NCBI GenBank assembly: GCA_045639325.1
Contig: JAZUCU010000053.1
Span: 1-38,964 of the forward strand
From: RGIG8244 sp045639325
Lineage (GTDB): Bacteria; Verrucomicrobiota; Lentisphaeria; Victivallales; UBA1829
Direction of reading: 5' to 3'
Length of the DNA stretch: 38,964 nt
Positions 17,305-25,658 of this stretch are shown piece by piece. Under the pieces are notes generated by a model. The model was given only the letters and a program-made list of their open reading frames with translations. It did not search any database and was not told the origin of the DNA. The position numbers and the translations under genes are program-made. Numbering within the stretch: position 1 is the stretch's first letter; each line of letters starts with the position of its first letter.

Positions 17305-17341
17305 GGCACTGTCTGAAATCAATCATGACAGTGCCTTTTTT
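17305..17341 (+). terminator. Intrinsic terminator after the GH123-like gene
   Basis: A 9-bp perfect stem GGCACTGTC (17305-17313) / GACAGTGCC (17327-17335) is followed by six T (17336-17341). It lies 17 bp after the stop codon and ends the plus-strand sugar operon. Confidence 0.9.
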
Positions 17342-17361
17342 AACAGAAATGTGAGTGAAAG

Positions 17362-18129
17362 ATGACTCGTTCTATTCTCTTTTTGCTTTTTATGCTCCTC
17401 GGATTCCAAATCATGGCTGCCGGTCCGATTGTCATTATGAGCGACTCCACGGCAGTGGATTATCACGGCAGAAAAAATTACTTCAAGAAGCCCTGGACTC
17501 CCATGTCCGGCTGGGGCGAATATGCGGCATTGCACGTCCGGAAAGGCGTTGCCTTCCGTAATCTTGCATCCGGTGGCTACAGCAGCAAAAGTTATTATAA
17601 TGTATGGCTGCCGAAAGCCAAAAGTGCGTTCCGTAAAGATGGCTGGCTTCTTTTGAGTTTCGGTTCTAACGATGCACGTCCGCATCCGACCTGGGATCGT
17701 TTCACCAAGCCGGAAAGCACTTATCCGGAATACCTGAATAAAATCGCAGAAGAAGCCGTAAAAGCCGGAATGAAAGTTGTCATTCTCAGCCCGATTCCCT
17801 ACTTCATGTACGAAAACGGCAAATTCAGAAATACCGTTTTAGAACCTTATGCGGCAGCGGCAGGGAAATTGGCGGCGGAAAAGAAATATTATTACATCGA
17901 CTTATTCAAATTGGTTACGGATAAATTCCAGACGATGAGTGAGCAGGAAATCCGCACTCATTACATGTATCTGAAACCGGGCGATTCCCCCAACTGGCCG
18001 AAAGGTGCCGCCGACCCGCTGCATTTTACAGAAAAAGGATCCAGTCTGATTTGGCAATTGATTTTTGAAGCCATTCAGAAAGACATTCCGGAATTGGCAT
18101 CCCTCCTGCAGAAAGAACCGGTAAAGTAA
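17362..18129 (+). CDS. Secreted SGNH/GDSL esterase (rhamnogalacturonan acetylesterase-like)
   Basis: A 255-residue enzyme with a signal peptide (about residues 1-20, ending MAAG). All SGNH blocks are present: S29 in SDSTAVDY (nucleophile), G71 in SGGYS, N103 in FGSNDA (oxyanion), and D218/H221 in DPLHF (catalytic dyad). This order and the SDST form match CE12 rhamnogalacturonan acetylesterases, which remove acetyl groups from pectin or other glycans. It would act outside the cytoplasm, together with the GH123-like protein. The terminator between them suggests it is transcribed separately or by read-through. Confidence 0.82.
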   Translation: MTRSILFLLFMLLGFQIMAAGPIVIMSDSTAVDYHGRKNYFKKPWTPMSGWGEYAALHVRKGVAFRNLASGGYSSKSYYNVWLPKAKSAFRKDGWLLLSFGSNDARPHPTWDRFTKPESTYPEYLNKIAEEAVKAGMKVVILSPIPYFMYENGKFRNTVLEPYAAAAGKLAAEKKYYYIDLFKLVTDKFQTMSEQEIRTHYMYLKPGDSPNWPKGAADPLHFTEKGSSLIWQLIFEAIQKDIPELASLLQKEPVK

Positions 18130-18150
18130 TCTTTTCTATTTGCGCAGGGC

Positions 18151-18184
18151 AAAAAAATGCGCGGCATGGTAATTCATGCCGCGC
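18151..18184 (-). terminator. Intrinsic terminator of the GH5-like gene
   Basis: A 10-bp perfect stem GCGCGGCATG (18159-18168) / CATGCCGCGC (18175-18184) is followed on the minus strand by seven U (A-run 18151-18157). It serves the minus-strand gene ending at 18201 and separates it from the convergent esterase gene. Confidence 0.9.
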
Positions 18185-18200
18185 TGGATACAACACGTTG

Positions 18201-19946
18201 TTATTGAATCGTAATCAAATAGGTTCCCGGCATCAATTCGCAACTTTCCGGATCCAATAATTTGATATTTTCCATGGTGTCAAGCGACGTGACAGATTCC
18301 CAACTGCCCAGAGAGAAACGGAACGTTACTTTCTGTTCCAGAAGTTGGGAAACCGGGGCTTCTTTCAAGCAGGAAATCCAACGATTTGCCATGGATCGGA
18401 ATTGACGTCCGCGTTGAGGATCGGCAAGGAATTTCTGGGATGGATGCAAGTGGAGTTTCCACTGTTTATCTGCAACTTTTTCCAACACATAACAACCATT
18501 GCCGCTGCAGGATGCAATCCCGGATTTGCCTCTGCCGAAAATCTTAACCAATCGTTCCGGTTCCGGCGGAAGGATATCCGTATCATTGGAATAACAGAAC
18601 ATGGTTTGATCTGCGTAGACAGTCAAATCATTTTTTCGTTCAATCAGGAAATTCTTTCCTTGCCACTTTTCATCTTCAATCACAAGTTCCGGCTGATCGG
18701 CACTGTGAAAAATTGCGGCAGCGGCAGCAAATCCTGCAGCTTTTGACGGGGTATGTTCCATTGCCAGATAATGGACAAGCCATCCCGGATTCCATTGTGC
18801 CACAGCTGCCGGAGTATATGTGAAATACGCAGCCATCTGGATTCCGTTTTCCCGGAAAGCGGCAGCAAGTGCAGCAAGGGGATATCCATTTTGCGTACCG
18901 GTCGCATCAAACTCATAGATGACTCTTGCCAGATCGGAATTACAGTTTTTACGTACATTATTCCGCCATTTTTCTGCAAGGAGCAAATGATTTGTGGAAT
19001 CCGTATTGATGCCATCGAAGTTGCATGTATTCAGATATGCACCAAAGGATACAGCTTCAATGTGATGTTGTTTCAACAGCTGATCCATTTTGTCATCGAC
19101 CGTGCCATCAAAGCTGACAAAACTGCATTTGATTGTCCGTTCTGCAAAAAATTCTTCCACGATCGGAAAAAGTTCATTAAAATAATTTGCAAGAAGAGAT
19201 GCATTGAATTTTTTGTACAGCTCTTTTGAATCGGTTATTTCCGGATGTTTTTCATTGAATTCCTTGAATACTTCTCTTAACTGCTGACGCAATTTTCCCT
19301 GCGAAAACACACGGCAGCTCATTGTTTCCGGCGTTTGATCGGTCTCAATCAGCCAGGGGGGGATAGTATCCGGTTCATTAAACGGTTCCACCGCAACAAT
19401 ATTGCTGTAATCGCAAATACGCTTTCCGGTTCTTTTTCCTCTGTGAGAGAAGAGAGTGCGGAAATAACGTTTTTGACATTCGATTGCTTCCGGATGCCAG
19501 ATCAGACTGTCTTTGCTGTAAAAATTGGAAAAACCGAAATCTTTATGGGAACCGGTATACCAGTAGGCATAATCGGCTTCCACTGCTATTTGCGTGCTGA
19601 CGGTATTCCACCAGACGATCGGGGTCAACATCAGATAAATATTCTGCTGTTCCGCTTTTTCCAGCACATAATCCATGATATCCATATTCAAGTTATCGAC
19701 CAGATTTCCTTCGGAATCCGTGATTTCTCTATCGTATAAATGAATACGGATAAAGCGGACATCCAATTCCTGAAAATGGCGGAAATCTTCATCGACTGCC
19801 TTGAAATGATCTTTGCCCAATTCCTGAATATTATAAAAATTGTGATTGAACGGGGCATAATAATTCACGCCGAAAAGCCGGACTTTGTTTCCAGCCGCAT
19901 CAAAAATCGTGCCATTTTTCACATGAAATGGTGTTTGATAAGTCAT
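18201..19946 (-). CDS. GH5-like cellulase-family glycoside hydrolase
   Basis: A 581-residue protein with a clan GH-A (beta/alpha)8 barrel. It starts with 'GTIFDAAGNKVRLFGVNYY', the usual opening of GH5-type enzymes, then VRFIRIHLYD (about 63-72), and the acid/base glutamate in AVEPFNEPD (E191). The glutamate in VIYEFDATG (E345) is a candidate nucleophile. The last 200 residues form a beta-rich accessory domain. There is no signal peptide, so it is likely cytoplasmic and acts on imported oligosaccharides. It overlaps the regulator gene by 4 bp (ATGA at 19943-19946), so the two are translationally coupled and the regulator probably controls it. Exact specificity is not visible. Confidence 0.75.
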   Translation of the reverse strand: MTYQTPFHVKNGTIFDAAGNKVRLFGVNYYAPFNHNFYNIQELGKDHFKAVDEDFRHFQELDVRFIRIHLYDREITDSEGNLVDNLNMDIMDYVLEKAEQQNIYLMLTPIVWWNTVSTQIAVEADYAYWYTGSHKDFGFSNFYSKDSLIWHPEAIECQKRYFRTLFSHRGKRTGKRICDYSNIVAVEPFNEPDTIPPWLIETDQTPETMSCRVFSQGKLRQQLREVFKEFNEKHPEITDSKELYKKFNASLLANYFNELFPIVEEFFAERTIKCSFVSFDGTVDDKMDQLLKQHHIEAVSFGAYLNTCNFDGINTDSTNHLLLAEKWRNNVRKNCNSDLARVIYEFDATGTQNGYPLAALAAAFRENGIQMAAYFTYTPAAVAQWNPGWLVHYLAMEHTPSKAAGFAAAAAIFHSADQPELVIEDEKWQGKNFLIERKNDLTVYADQTMFCYSNDTDILPPEPERLVKIFGRGKSGIASCSGNGCYVLEKVADKQWKLHLHPSQKFLADPQRGRQFRSMANRWISCLKEAPVSQLLEQKVTFRFSLGSWESVTSLDTMENIKLLDPESCELMPGTYLITIQ

Positions 19947-20977
19947 GGTATAAAACTCCTGTCGTATTCAAGTGTTGTGTACAAAATCTCGGAACTTAAT
20001 TTCTCATGCAGCTCTGCCAGCCGGGAATTTTCAATCCGGCGGATCAGCAGTTCTGCGGATTTGTCCCCCAATTCTGCCAGAGGAAGTTTTACCGTCAGAA
20101 TCGGACAAGGATAGAATGCAGAGACTGGGGAACAGTCAAAACCGGAAACCCGGATACTATCAAGGGGAAGCCCGCGTTTTTTCATTTCAATAAAAAATTC
20201 ACCGGCACAATAATCATTCAGGCAGCATACCGCATCCGGCTGCTGTTTCGTCTTGAAATTTGCAAAGAATTCGTCATAACCGGCAGGGTCTGTGCAAATC
20301 AACTCCTGCCGGGGGCGCAAACGGACTTTCCGGAAACCATCCAGAAAACCATGCAGACGTTCCCGCATGGCGTGAGGATTGACACGACTGCCGAAAATGG
20401 CAATCTTTCTGCATCCATCTGCATAAAATTGACTGATAATATCCGCTGCCGATTCTTCATTGCGGAAACTTAATACATCTCCGGGCAACCCGAAATGACG
20501 CCGAATCAAATGCAGAATCGGAATATCAATGTCAGCAAACAAGTTTTCCTGTAATTCCAAATCGCCCGTATATAACACGATTCCCGCAGGCTTTCTTTCA
20601 AATACCGAGTGCAAAATACGCTTCTGCGTCTCGATTGGACCACTGATCAGGATGATGGAACCGATATAATTGCTGCTTGCAACTTTTGCACTGAAATTTT
20701 TCAAGGTATCGCCAAAAAATTCCAGATCACTGCATACAAATATCAATTCTTTCTTTATACTTAACGGTGTGACATTTACTGTGTTTCCTATCCCGTTTTG
20801 GACAGAGATATACCCGGATCCGAGAAGATACTTCAACGCCTTTCTCAAGGTCGGTTTACTGACCTTGAAATAATCGGCAAGAATTTGTTCGGACGGCAAC
20901 TTTGAACCGGGTTTCAACCTTGATATATATTGTTCTATCTGATTTATTAACGATAGATAAACATTTTTTCTTGACAT
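19943..20977 (-). CDS. GntR-HTH/LacI-sensor hybrid transcriptional regulator (AraR-like)
   Basis: A 344-residue regulator. The N-terminus is a GntR winged HTH (about 1-70; GSKLPSEQILADYFKVSKPTLRKALKYL). The rest is a LacI/GalR-type periplasmic-binding-protein fold, with RKIAIFGSRVN, AVCCLNDYCAGEF and IRVSGFD as usual strand ends. This plan occurs in AraR-like sugar sensors. The frame opens at ATG 21001, but the best promoter places the transcript start near 21004, leaving no leader; ATG 20977 has GAGAG 8 nt upstream and is preferred. It precedes and overlaps the GH5-like gene. It is likely a repressor relieved by a sugar released by that enzyme. Confidence 0.82.
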   Translation of the reverse strand: MSRKNVYLSLINQIEQYISRLKPGSKLPSEQILADYFKVSKPTLRKALKYLLGSGYISVQNGIGNTVNVTPLSIKKELIFVCSDLEFFGDTLKNFSAKVASSNYIGSIILISGPIETQKRILHSVFERKPAGIVLYTGDLELQENLFADIDIPILHLIRRHFGLPGDVLSFRNEESAADIISQFYADGCRKIAIFGSRVNPHAMRERLHGFLDGFRKVRLRPRQELICTDPAGYDEFFANFKTKQQPDAVCCLNDYCAGEFFIEMKKRGLPLDSIRVSGFDCSPVSAFYPCPILTVKLPLAELGDKSAELLIRRIENSRLAELHEKLSSEILYTTLEYDRSFIP

Positions 20978-21010
20978 AATACGATCTCTCATTTCAGACA
21001 TTACGCTTAT

Positions 21011-21039
21011 ACTATAGCATTGCGAAAATAAGAATGCAA
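21011..21039 (-). promoter_or_regulatory. Promoter of the regulator-GH5 operon
   Basis: On the minus strand TTGCAT (21039-21034) and TATAGT (21016-21011) are 17 nt apart. A short inverted repeat GCATT (21018-21022) / AATGC (21033-21037) spans the spacer and may be an operator. Confidence 0.5.
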
Positions 21040-21237
21040 ATAAGAAATGTTGAAATTATTAAATAATTTTCATGCTTATCATAAAAAGAACCTGTAAAGC
21101 ATATATTTGCGGCATTTACAGATGAAATCTTGAGGAAATTTTGCTTTCATGCCAACTGAATTTTCATTTTTTATGGAATATAAGAATTGAAAAAGCAATT
21201 AATACAGTGTATATTACGTCAAGAGGAGTATAGAATA

Positions 21238-22788
21238 ATGAAAGATCTCACCAGCAGCGTTTATAATTTTGAAGATCTGATACAGGGGAATTTTCTGTAT
21301 GTGGATAAGACGGAATACATCTGGCAGTTAATCAGACCTGCCAAAGAGATGTATTTTCTGTCACGCCCGCGCCGCTTCGGTAAGTCTTTGACTGTATCTA
21401 CCTTGAAAGCGGTCTTTGAAGGAAAAAAAGAACTTTTCAAAGGTCTTGCCATTTATGATAAGCCGTATGACTGGAAGCCGTATCCGGTGATTCATCTGGA
21501 CTTGAACGGTTGGAATTTCAATACCTGCGATGAATTAAGAAGCAGTTTATGTGGTTTGATTCGGGAATGTGCCGAAGATTATAAAATAAAGCTTCAGGAT
21601 GACTCACCTGAAAAAATGTTCAGAAGTCTGATTCGTGCATTAGCAGCAGAATCTCCGGTTGTTATTTTATTGGATGAATATGACAAACCGATATTGAATA
21701 ATATCGGAAAAACCGAATCCAAGCAAATCCTGGCAGACTTAAAATCGTTTTATTCTGTCATAAAAGCATTTGAAGATAAATTGCGTTTTGCATTCATTAC
21801 CGGTGTCAGCAAATTCAGTCATGTCTCTTTGTTTTCTGATTTGAATAACTTAACTGACATCACGATGGATGCCCGGTATGCCACAATGTTCGGCTACACC
21901 CAGGATGAGTTGGAGGCAAACTTCGGTGATCGGATCTCTGTTTTCGCGGGGACACAGAACATTGATGCTTATAAAGCAAAGATAAAAGAATGGTATAACG
22001 GTTACCGCTTTGAGGAAAATGCAAAAACCGTTTATAATCCGGTATCATTGGCAAAATTCTTTGAAAGTGGCGGTAAATTCAATAACTACTGGTTTTCAAC
22101 CGGCACGCCATCTTTTTTGATGGAACTGACAAAACAGCAGGATTTTGATTTTGAAACAGCATTGAATGAGCCGGTTCCACAGGTTACATTCAATGCCTTT
22201 GAAATTGACAATATCGACCCTCTGACATTACTGTTGCAAACAGGCTATGTCACCATCAAAGGAACAGAAGAGCGTTTCGGGCAGACTTGGTATTATCTGG
22301 ACTTTCCGAATACGGAAGTTACAACCGCTTTCAGTGCGTACATTCTGAACAGTTATGCTGGAAAAACCCAGACAGCCGGGGTACGCTTTGTTGCAGAATT
22401 TGCTACCAGTCTGCTGAACAACGATCTGAAGAAACTCCGCAAGGCTCTGGAAACATTTTTTGCCGGAATACCTTATGATGTCCATAAAAAGCAGGAAGCC
22501 AATTTTCAGGGGATTTTCTTTGCCATATTCCGTTTGCTGGGCGTGTATGTAGAGGCAGAGTCCACCACCAACGATGGAAGAATCGATGCCGTTGTTCAAA
22601 CTCAAAAGGCTATTTATATCTTTGAATTTAAGCTGGACAACGACCCCACGGCTTTGGAACAGATCAAGGAAAAAGAATATTTCAAAAAGTATCTGCTTGA
22701 TAAGCGGAATCTCTATATTATCGGTGTAAATTTCGACTCCGTCAAGGGAAACCTTGTCGGCTGGGAAGATGCAAAGGTAGCAAAATAA
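21238..22788 (+). CDS. AAA-ATPase-like protein with C-terminal PD-(D/E)XK nuclease domain
   Basis: A 516-residue protein of the AAA-ATPase_like / PDDEXK_9 family. The family start (F-E-D-L-I...YVDKTEYI) is followed by a P-loop variant RPRRFGKS (43-50) and a Walker B LLDEYD (D146, E147). The C-terminal nuclease fold is visible as GRIDAVV (D450) and IFEFKL (E463, K465), the D...E-x-K site of PD-(D/E)XK enzymes. These proteins are very common in gut anaerobes; their role is not established, and mobile-element or defence functions have been suggested. I chose ATG 21238, which follows GAGGAG by 9 nt, over an upstream TTG at 21187. The gene is visibly AT-richer than the sugar locus before it. Confidence 0.83.
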   Translation: MKDLTSSVYNFEDLIQGNFLYVDKTEYIWQLIRPAKEMYFLSRPRRFGKSLTVSTLKAVFEGKKELFKGLAIYDKPYDWKPYPVIHLDLNGWNFNTCDELRSSLCGLIRECAEDYKIKLQDDSPEKMFRSLIRALAAESPVVILLDEYDKPILNNIGKTESKQILADLKSFYSVIKAFEDKLRFAFITGVSKFSHVSLFSDLNNLTDITMDARYATMFGYTQDELEANFGDRISVFAGTQNIDAYKAKIKEWYNGYRFEENAKTVYNPVSLAKFFESGGKFNNYWFSTGTPSFLMELTKQQDFDFETALNEPVPQVTFNAFEIDNIDPLTLLLQTGYVTIKGTEERFGQTWYYLDFPNTEVTTAFSAYILNSYAGKTQTAGVRFVAEFATSLLNNDLKKLRKALETFFAGIPYDVHKKQEANFQGIFFAIFRLLGVYVEAESTTNDGRIDAVVQTQKAIYIFEFKLDNDPTALEQIKEKEYFKKYLLDKRNLYIIGVNFDSVKGNLVGWEDAKVAK

Positions 22789-22825
22789 TCCCTGGACATA
22801 CCCTCAAACAAACCGGAGAATTTTT

Positions 22826-23821
22826 ATGGAACAGTACAGTGCTGATGCAGACCGTTATTCAAAAATGCCATGCCGCCGTTGCGGTAAATCCGGCGTGATT
22901 TTGCCGCAAGTATCACTGGGATTATGGCACAATTTCGGCAGCGTTGACTCCTTTGATAATGCCCGTATGATGTTGAGACATGCCTTTGATTTGGGAATTT
23001 TTCACTTCGACCTTGCCAATAATTACGGTCCGGAACCCGGCTCTGCGGAAGAAAATTTCGGAAAAATCCTCAATGCAGATTTGAGAAAATACCGGGATGA
23101 ACTTCTCATCTCCACAAAAGCCGGATATCACATGTGGGATGGCCCCTACGGCGAATGGGGATCCCGTAAAAATTTGATTGCAAGTTGTGATCAGAGTTTG
23201 AAACGGATGCAGCTGGACTATGTGGATATTTTTTATCATCACCGTCCGGATCCGAACACCCCGGTGGAAGAAAGTATGCAGGCACTGGATTTTATTGTCC
23301 GCAGCGGCAGAGCATTGTATGTTGGCATTTCCAATTATTCCACGGAGGATGCAGCAAAAGCGTACTCCATTTTACGGGAGTTGAAAACACCCGGAGTTAT
23401 TTATCAGGGCTGCTTTAATATGATGAACCGTCATCTGGAAGACAGCAACATGTTTAACATGCTTCATGATTCCGGAATCGGAGCGATTTGTTTTTCACCA
23501 TTGGCACAGGGTATTTTGAGTACAAAATATCTCAATGGTATTCCGGATAATTCCCGGGCAGTACGGAATCATTTCCTGAAAGCGGCATCCATCACCGATG
23601 AATTGCGGAAAAAGATCGCTGCACTGAATGAAATTGCTCAAAGCCGTTCACAAACACTTCCGCAGATGGCATTGGCATGGATATTGAGCCGCAAAGGCGT
23701 GACATCGGTTTTAATTGGAGCAAGTTCGTGCGAACAGATCACAGAATGTGCAAAAGCACCGGAAAACTGCACGTTCAGCGAAGAAGAATATCGGAAGATT
23801 GATGATATTATTCTGAAATAA
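22826..23821 (+). CDS. gpr: Aldo/keto reductase, L-glyceraldehyde 3-phosphate reductase type (Gpr/YghZ-like)
   Basis: A 331-residue NADPH-dependent aldo-keto reductase. It closely follows the E. coli Gpr (YghZ) pattern: CGKSGVILPQVSLGLWHNFG at the N-terminus and FDLANNYGPEPGSAEENFG in the active site. The catalytic tetrad is D62, Y67, K98 (STKAGY) and H139 (FYHHR). PLAQGILSTKYLNGIP matches the family loop. Such enzymes reduce L-glyceraldehyde 3-phosphate, methylglyoxal and related aldehydes. It follows the AAA gene by 37 bp with CCGGAG as ribosome-binding site, but no functional link is apparent. Confidence 0.87.
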   Translation: MEQYSADADRYSKMPCRRCGKSGVILPQVSLGLWHNFGSVDSFDNARMMLRHAFDLGIFHFDLANNYGPEPGSAEENFGKILNADLRKYRDELLISTKAGYHMWDGPYGEWGSRKNLIASCDQSLKRMQLDYVDIFYHHRPDPNTPVEESMQALDFIVRSGRALYVGISNYSTEDAAKAYSILRELKTPGVIYQGCFNMMNRHLEDSNMFNMLHDSGIGAICFSPLAQGILSTKYLNGIPDNSRAVRNHFLKAASITDELRKKIAALNEIAQSRSQTLPQMALAWILSRKGVTSVLIGASSCEQITECAKAPENCTFSEEEYRKIDDIILK

Positions 23822-23854
23822 ATTTATCAAAAATGAGGGGAAAAGGCAAAAAAA

Positions 23855-23930
23855 TGGAGCCAATGAGCGGAATCGAACCGCTGACCTATTCATTACGAGT
23901 GAATTGCTCTACCGACTGAGCTACATTGGC
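23855..23930 (-). tRNA. tRNA-Thr (anticodon CGU)
   Basis: On the minus strand a complete 76-nt cloverleaf is seen: acceptor GCCAATG/CATTGGC, D-arm GCTC...GAGC, anticodon arm ATTCA-CTCGTAA-TGAAT with anticodon CGU (codon ACG, threonine), a 5-nt variable loop, T-arm AGCGG-TTCGATT-CCGCT, discriminator U and an encoded CCA end. Confidence 0.96.
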
Positions 23931-23954
23931 ACTGATTTATGTCATAATACCCTT

Positions 23955-23983
23955 ACTATATCACACATGAGGGAAAAAGGCAA
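23955..23983 (-). promoter_or_regulatory. Promoter of tRNA-Thr
   Basis: TTGCCT (23983-23978) and TATAGT (23960-23955) on the minus strand are separated by 17 nt, with the -10 box 24 nt upstream of the mature tRNA 5' end. Confidence 0.65.
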
Positions 23984-24024
23984 GCAAATATTGAAAAAAA
24001 ATCGAAAATTTTCTCGTTTCAAGG

Positions 24025-24053
24025 TTGCCTGTTACCTGTTTCAGTGTTATATT
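24025..24053 (+). promoter_or_regulatory. Promoter of the permease gene
   Basis: TTGCCT (24025-24030) and TATATT (24048-24053) are 17 nt apart, about 38 nt before the permease start. It uses the same -35 hexamer as the divergent tRNA promoter. A GAAAATTTTC palindrome lies at 24004-24013 just upstream. Confidence 0.55.
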
Positions 24054-24090
24054 GCCTGATGATTCAAGTTAATTACAGGATTTTTTTATT

Positions 24091-25401
24091 ATGCTGGCTT
24101 ATTTAATACGGAGAATCGGGTATTCCATCCTGATCATCTTCGGTGTTTTGATTTTAACATTTGTACTGTTCCGGGTGGCAGCCGGCGATCCCGCCGCCGC
24201 ACTTCTCGGGAAAAGCCCGTCCCCCGAAGAAATCGAAAATCTCCGGGAATCGCTGGGCGCAGACAAGCCGTTATTTTACGGCAAATGGAAAAAGACAGAA
24301 CTGTACACCGGCGCCGATTTCTCCGAAAATCGTACCGTAATCCCCGGCGTCACCCTCAAGGGCTCACCCAAAGGTGGGGAAAATGGACTGCAGCTGGCGG
24401 ATGACGACGCCATTCAATTCAAACGGAATTTTATGCGGGACGGCGAGAAAATCCGGGTCTGCATCATCGGTCAGGGCAACTGGAAGTTGACAGATGGGCA
24501 GAAGATGACAATTCCGCTGCAATCGGGTGAAATTGTATTGGATCAGCTTCCGGAAGTTCTGATTTTGCAGGGAACCGGCACGCTGCGTCAGATTACGTTT
24601 TTCCGTCCGACGCGGCACGCTTTCGACTCCCAGGCATTGGCATCGCTGAAAGAAGTGATTTCGTTCAAAAAGACATTTCCGTATGTAGATGTGTTCAATT
24701 TCGGTTTGACGCTTCAGACCCGGGAGCCGATCCGGGAACGGTTATGGCGGGGCATGTGGCCTTCACTGTTTGTCATGTTGCCGATTTTTTTCGGTGAACT
24801 GGTGTTCGGAATCGTGCTTGCGATGATATCCTGTGCGACTCATGGGACCTGGGCAGACCGTGTGATCATGGTGATTTCTGTGGCAGGGATGAGTATCAGT
24901 TATCTTGCGCTGATTATTTTCGGACAATGGTATTTCGGTTATTATCTGAACTGGTTTCCGGTGTGGGGCTGGGGGGATATCCGTTATCTGCTGCTGCCGG
25001 TTGCGATCGGGATTTTCAGTGGAACGGGGAGCGGTGCGCGTTTTTACCGCACGGTATTTCTGAATGAGGCGGGACGTGAATATTTACGAACGGCGAAAGC
25101 CAAAGGTTTGCCGGGCTGGAAAGTTTATTTCAAACATCTGTTAAAGAACGCTTTGGCACCGATCATCACCCGGGCATCAACCGTCTTGCCGTTTTTATTT
25201 ACCGGCAGTCTGCTGCTGGAAAGTTTTTTCGGAATTCCCGGATTGGGTTATGAAGGTGTCAACGCATTGAATGATTCTGATTTGCAAATGCTGAAAGCCC
25301 TTGTGATCCTGGGAGCTTTCCTGTTTGTCGGGATCAATCTATTGACGGATATCTCTTATGCGTGGGCAGATCCGCGTATGCGTTTGAACAAAAAATCATA
25401 A
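24091..25401 (+). CDS. ABC transporter permease, DppB/OppB family, with large periplasmic insertion
   Basis: A 436-residue inner-membrane permease of the peptide/opine/nickel importer class. The family opening is clear (YLIRRIGYSILIIFGVLILTF, then GDPAAALLG), as is the EAA loop contacting the ATPase (EYLRTAKAKGLPGWKVYFKHLL, about 330-351) and the end 'GIPGLGYEGVNAL'. Typical members are 310-340 residues; here about 130 residues (roughly 66-196), apparently beta-rich and polar, are inserted in the loop after the first transmembrane helix. Expected partners (second permease, two ATPases, binding protein) are not adjacent: the next genes are a 74-residue protein and an MFS transporter. AGGA sits 10 nt before the ATG. 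The solute is unknown. Confidence 0.85.
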   Translation: MLAYLIRRIGYSILIIFGVLILTFVLFRVAAGDPAAALLGKSPSPEEIENLRESLGADKPLFYGKWKKTELYTGADFSENRTVIPGVTLKGSPKGGENGLQLADDDAIQFKRNFMRDGEKIRVCIIGQGNWKLTDGQKMTIPLQSGEIVLDQLPEVLILQGTGTLRQITFFRPTRHAFDSQALASLKEVISFKKTFPYVDVFNFGLTLQTREPIRERLWRGMWPSLFVMLPIFFGELVFGIVLAMISCATHGTWADRVIMVISVAGMSISYLALIIFGQWYFGYYLNWFPVWGWGDIRYLLLPVAIGIFSGTGSGARFYRTVFLNEAGREYLRTAKAKGLPGWKVYFKHLLKNALAPIITRASTVLPFLFTGSLLLESFFGIPGLGYEGVNALNDSDLQMLKALVILGAFLFVGINLLTDISYAWADPRMRLNKKS

Positions 25402-25423
25402 TATGTAAGGAGAGAATGAAATC

Positions 25424-25648
25424 ATGGGTACAGAATTAATTTCCCTGATGAGTCGTTTGAGAAAAGTTCAGAACATGGATGATGTCAAACAGGTCCAGGA
25501 ATATGGAGAAACACTGCTCCGGCAGAAAAAAAATGAAGCAATTCTTACAATCATGACGGTTGCAGAAGAACTGGGCGACTCTGAAATTCTTGACTCTGTC
25601 GATAAGATGAAAGAATATCTGCAAACTGTTTTAGTTGCAAAAAAATAA
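25424..25648 (+). CDS. Small helical protein of unknown function (74 aa)
   Basis: I do not recognise this protein. It is soluble-looking, acidic/basic mixed and rich in heptad-like leucine/isoleucine spacing (LISLMSRLRKV, EYGETLLRQ, ILTIMTVAEEL), consistent with three or four helices. It has a strong AAGGAGAG ribosome-binding site (from 25407) and starts 22 bp after the permease stop, so it is very probably real and cotranscribed with it. It overlaps no other gene; the MFS start follows 10 bp after its stop. A small partner or regulatory subunit is possible but unsupported. Confidence 0.65.
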   Translation: MGTELISLMSRLRKVQNMDDVKQVQEYGETLLRQKKNEAILTIMTVAEELGDSEILDSVDKMKEYLQTVLVAKK

Positions 25649-25658
25649 CAGAAGAAAT

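Noticed and set aside
15639..17309. A 556-codon minus-strand frame opposite the GH123-like gene
   Set aside because: It is antisense to a gene with a signal peptide and catalytic D-E pair; the translation is Phe/Asp-rich with no domain.
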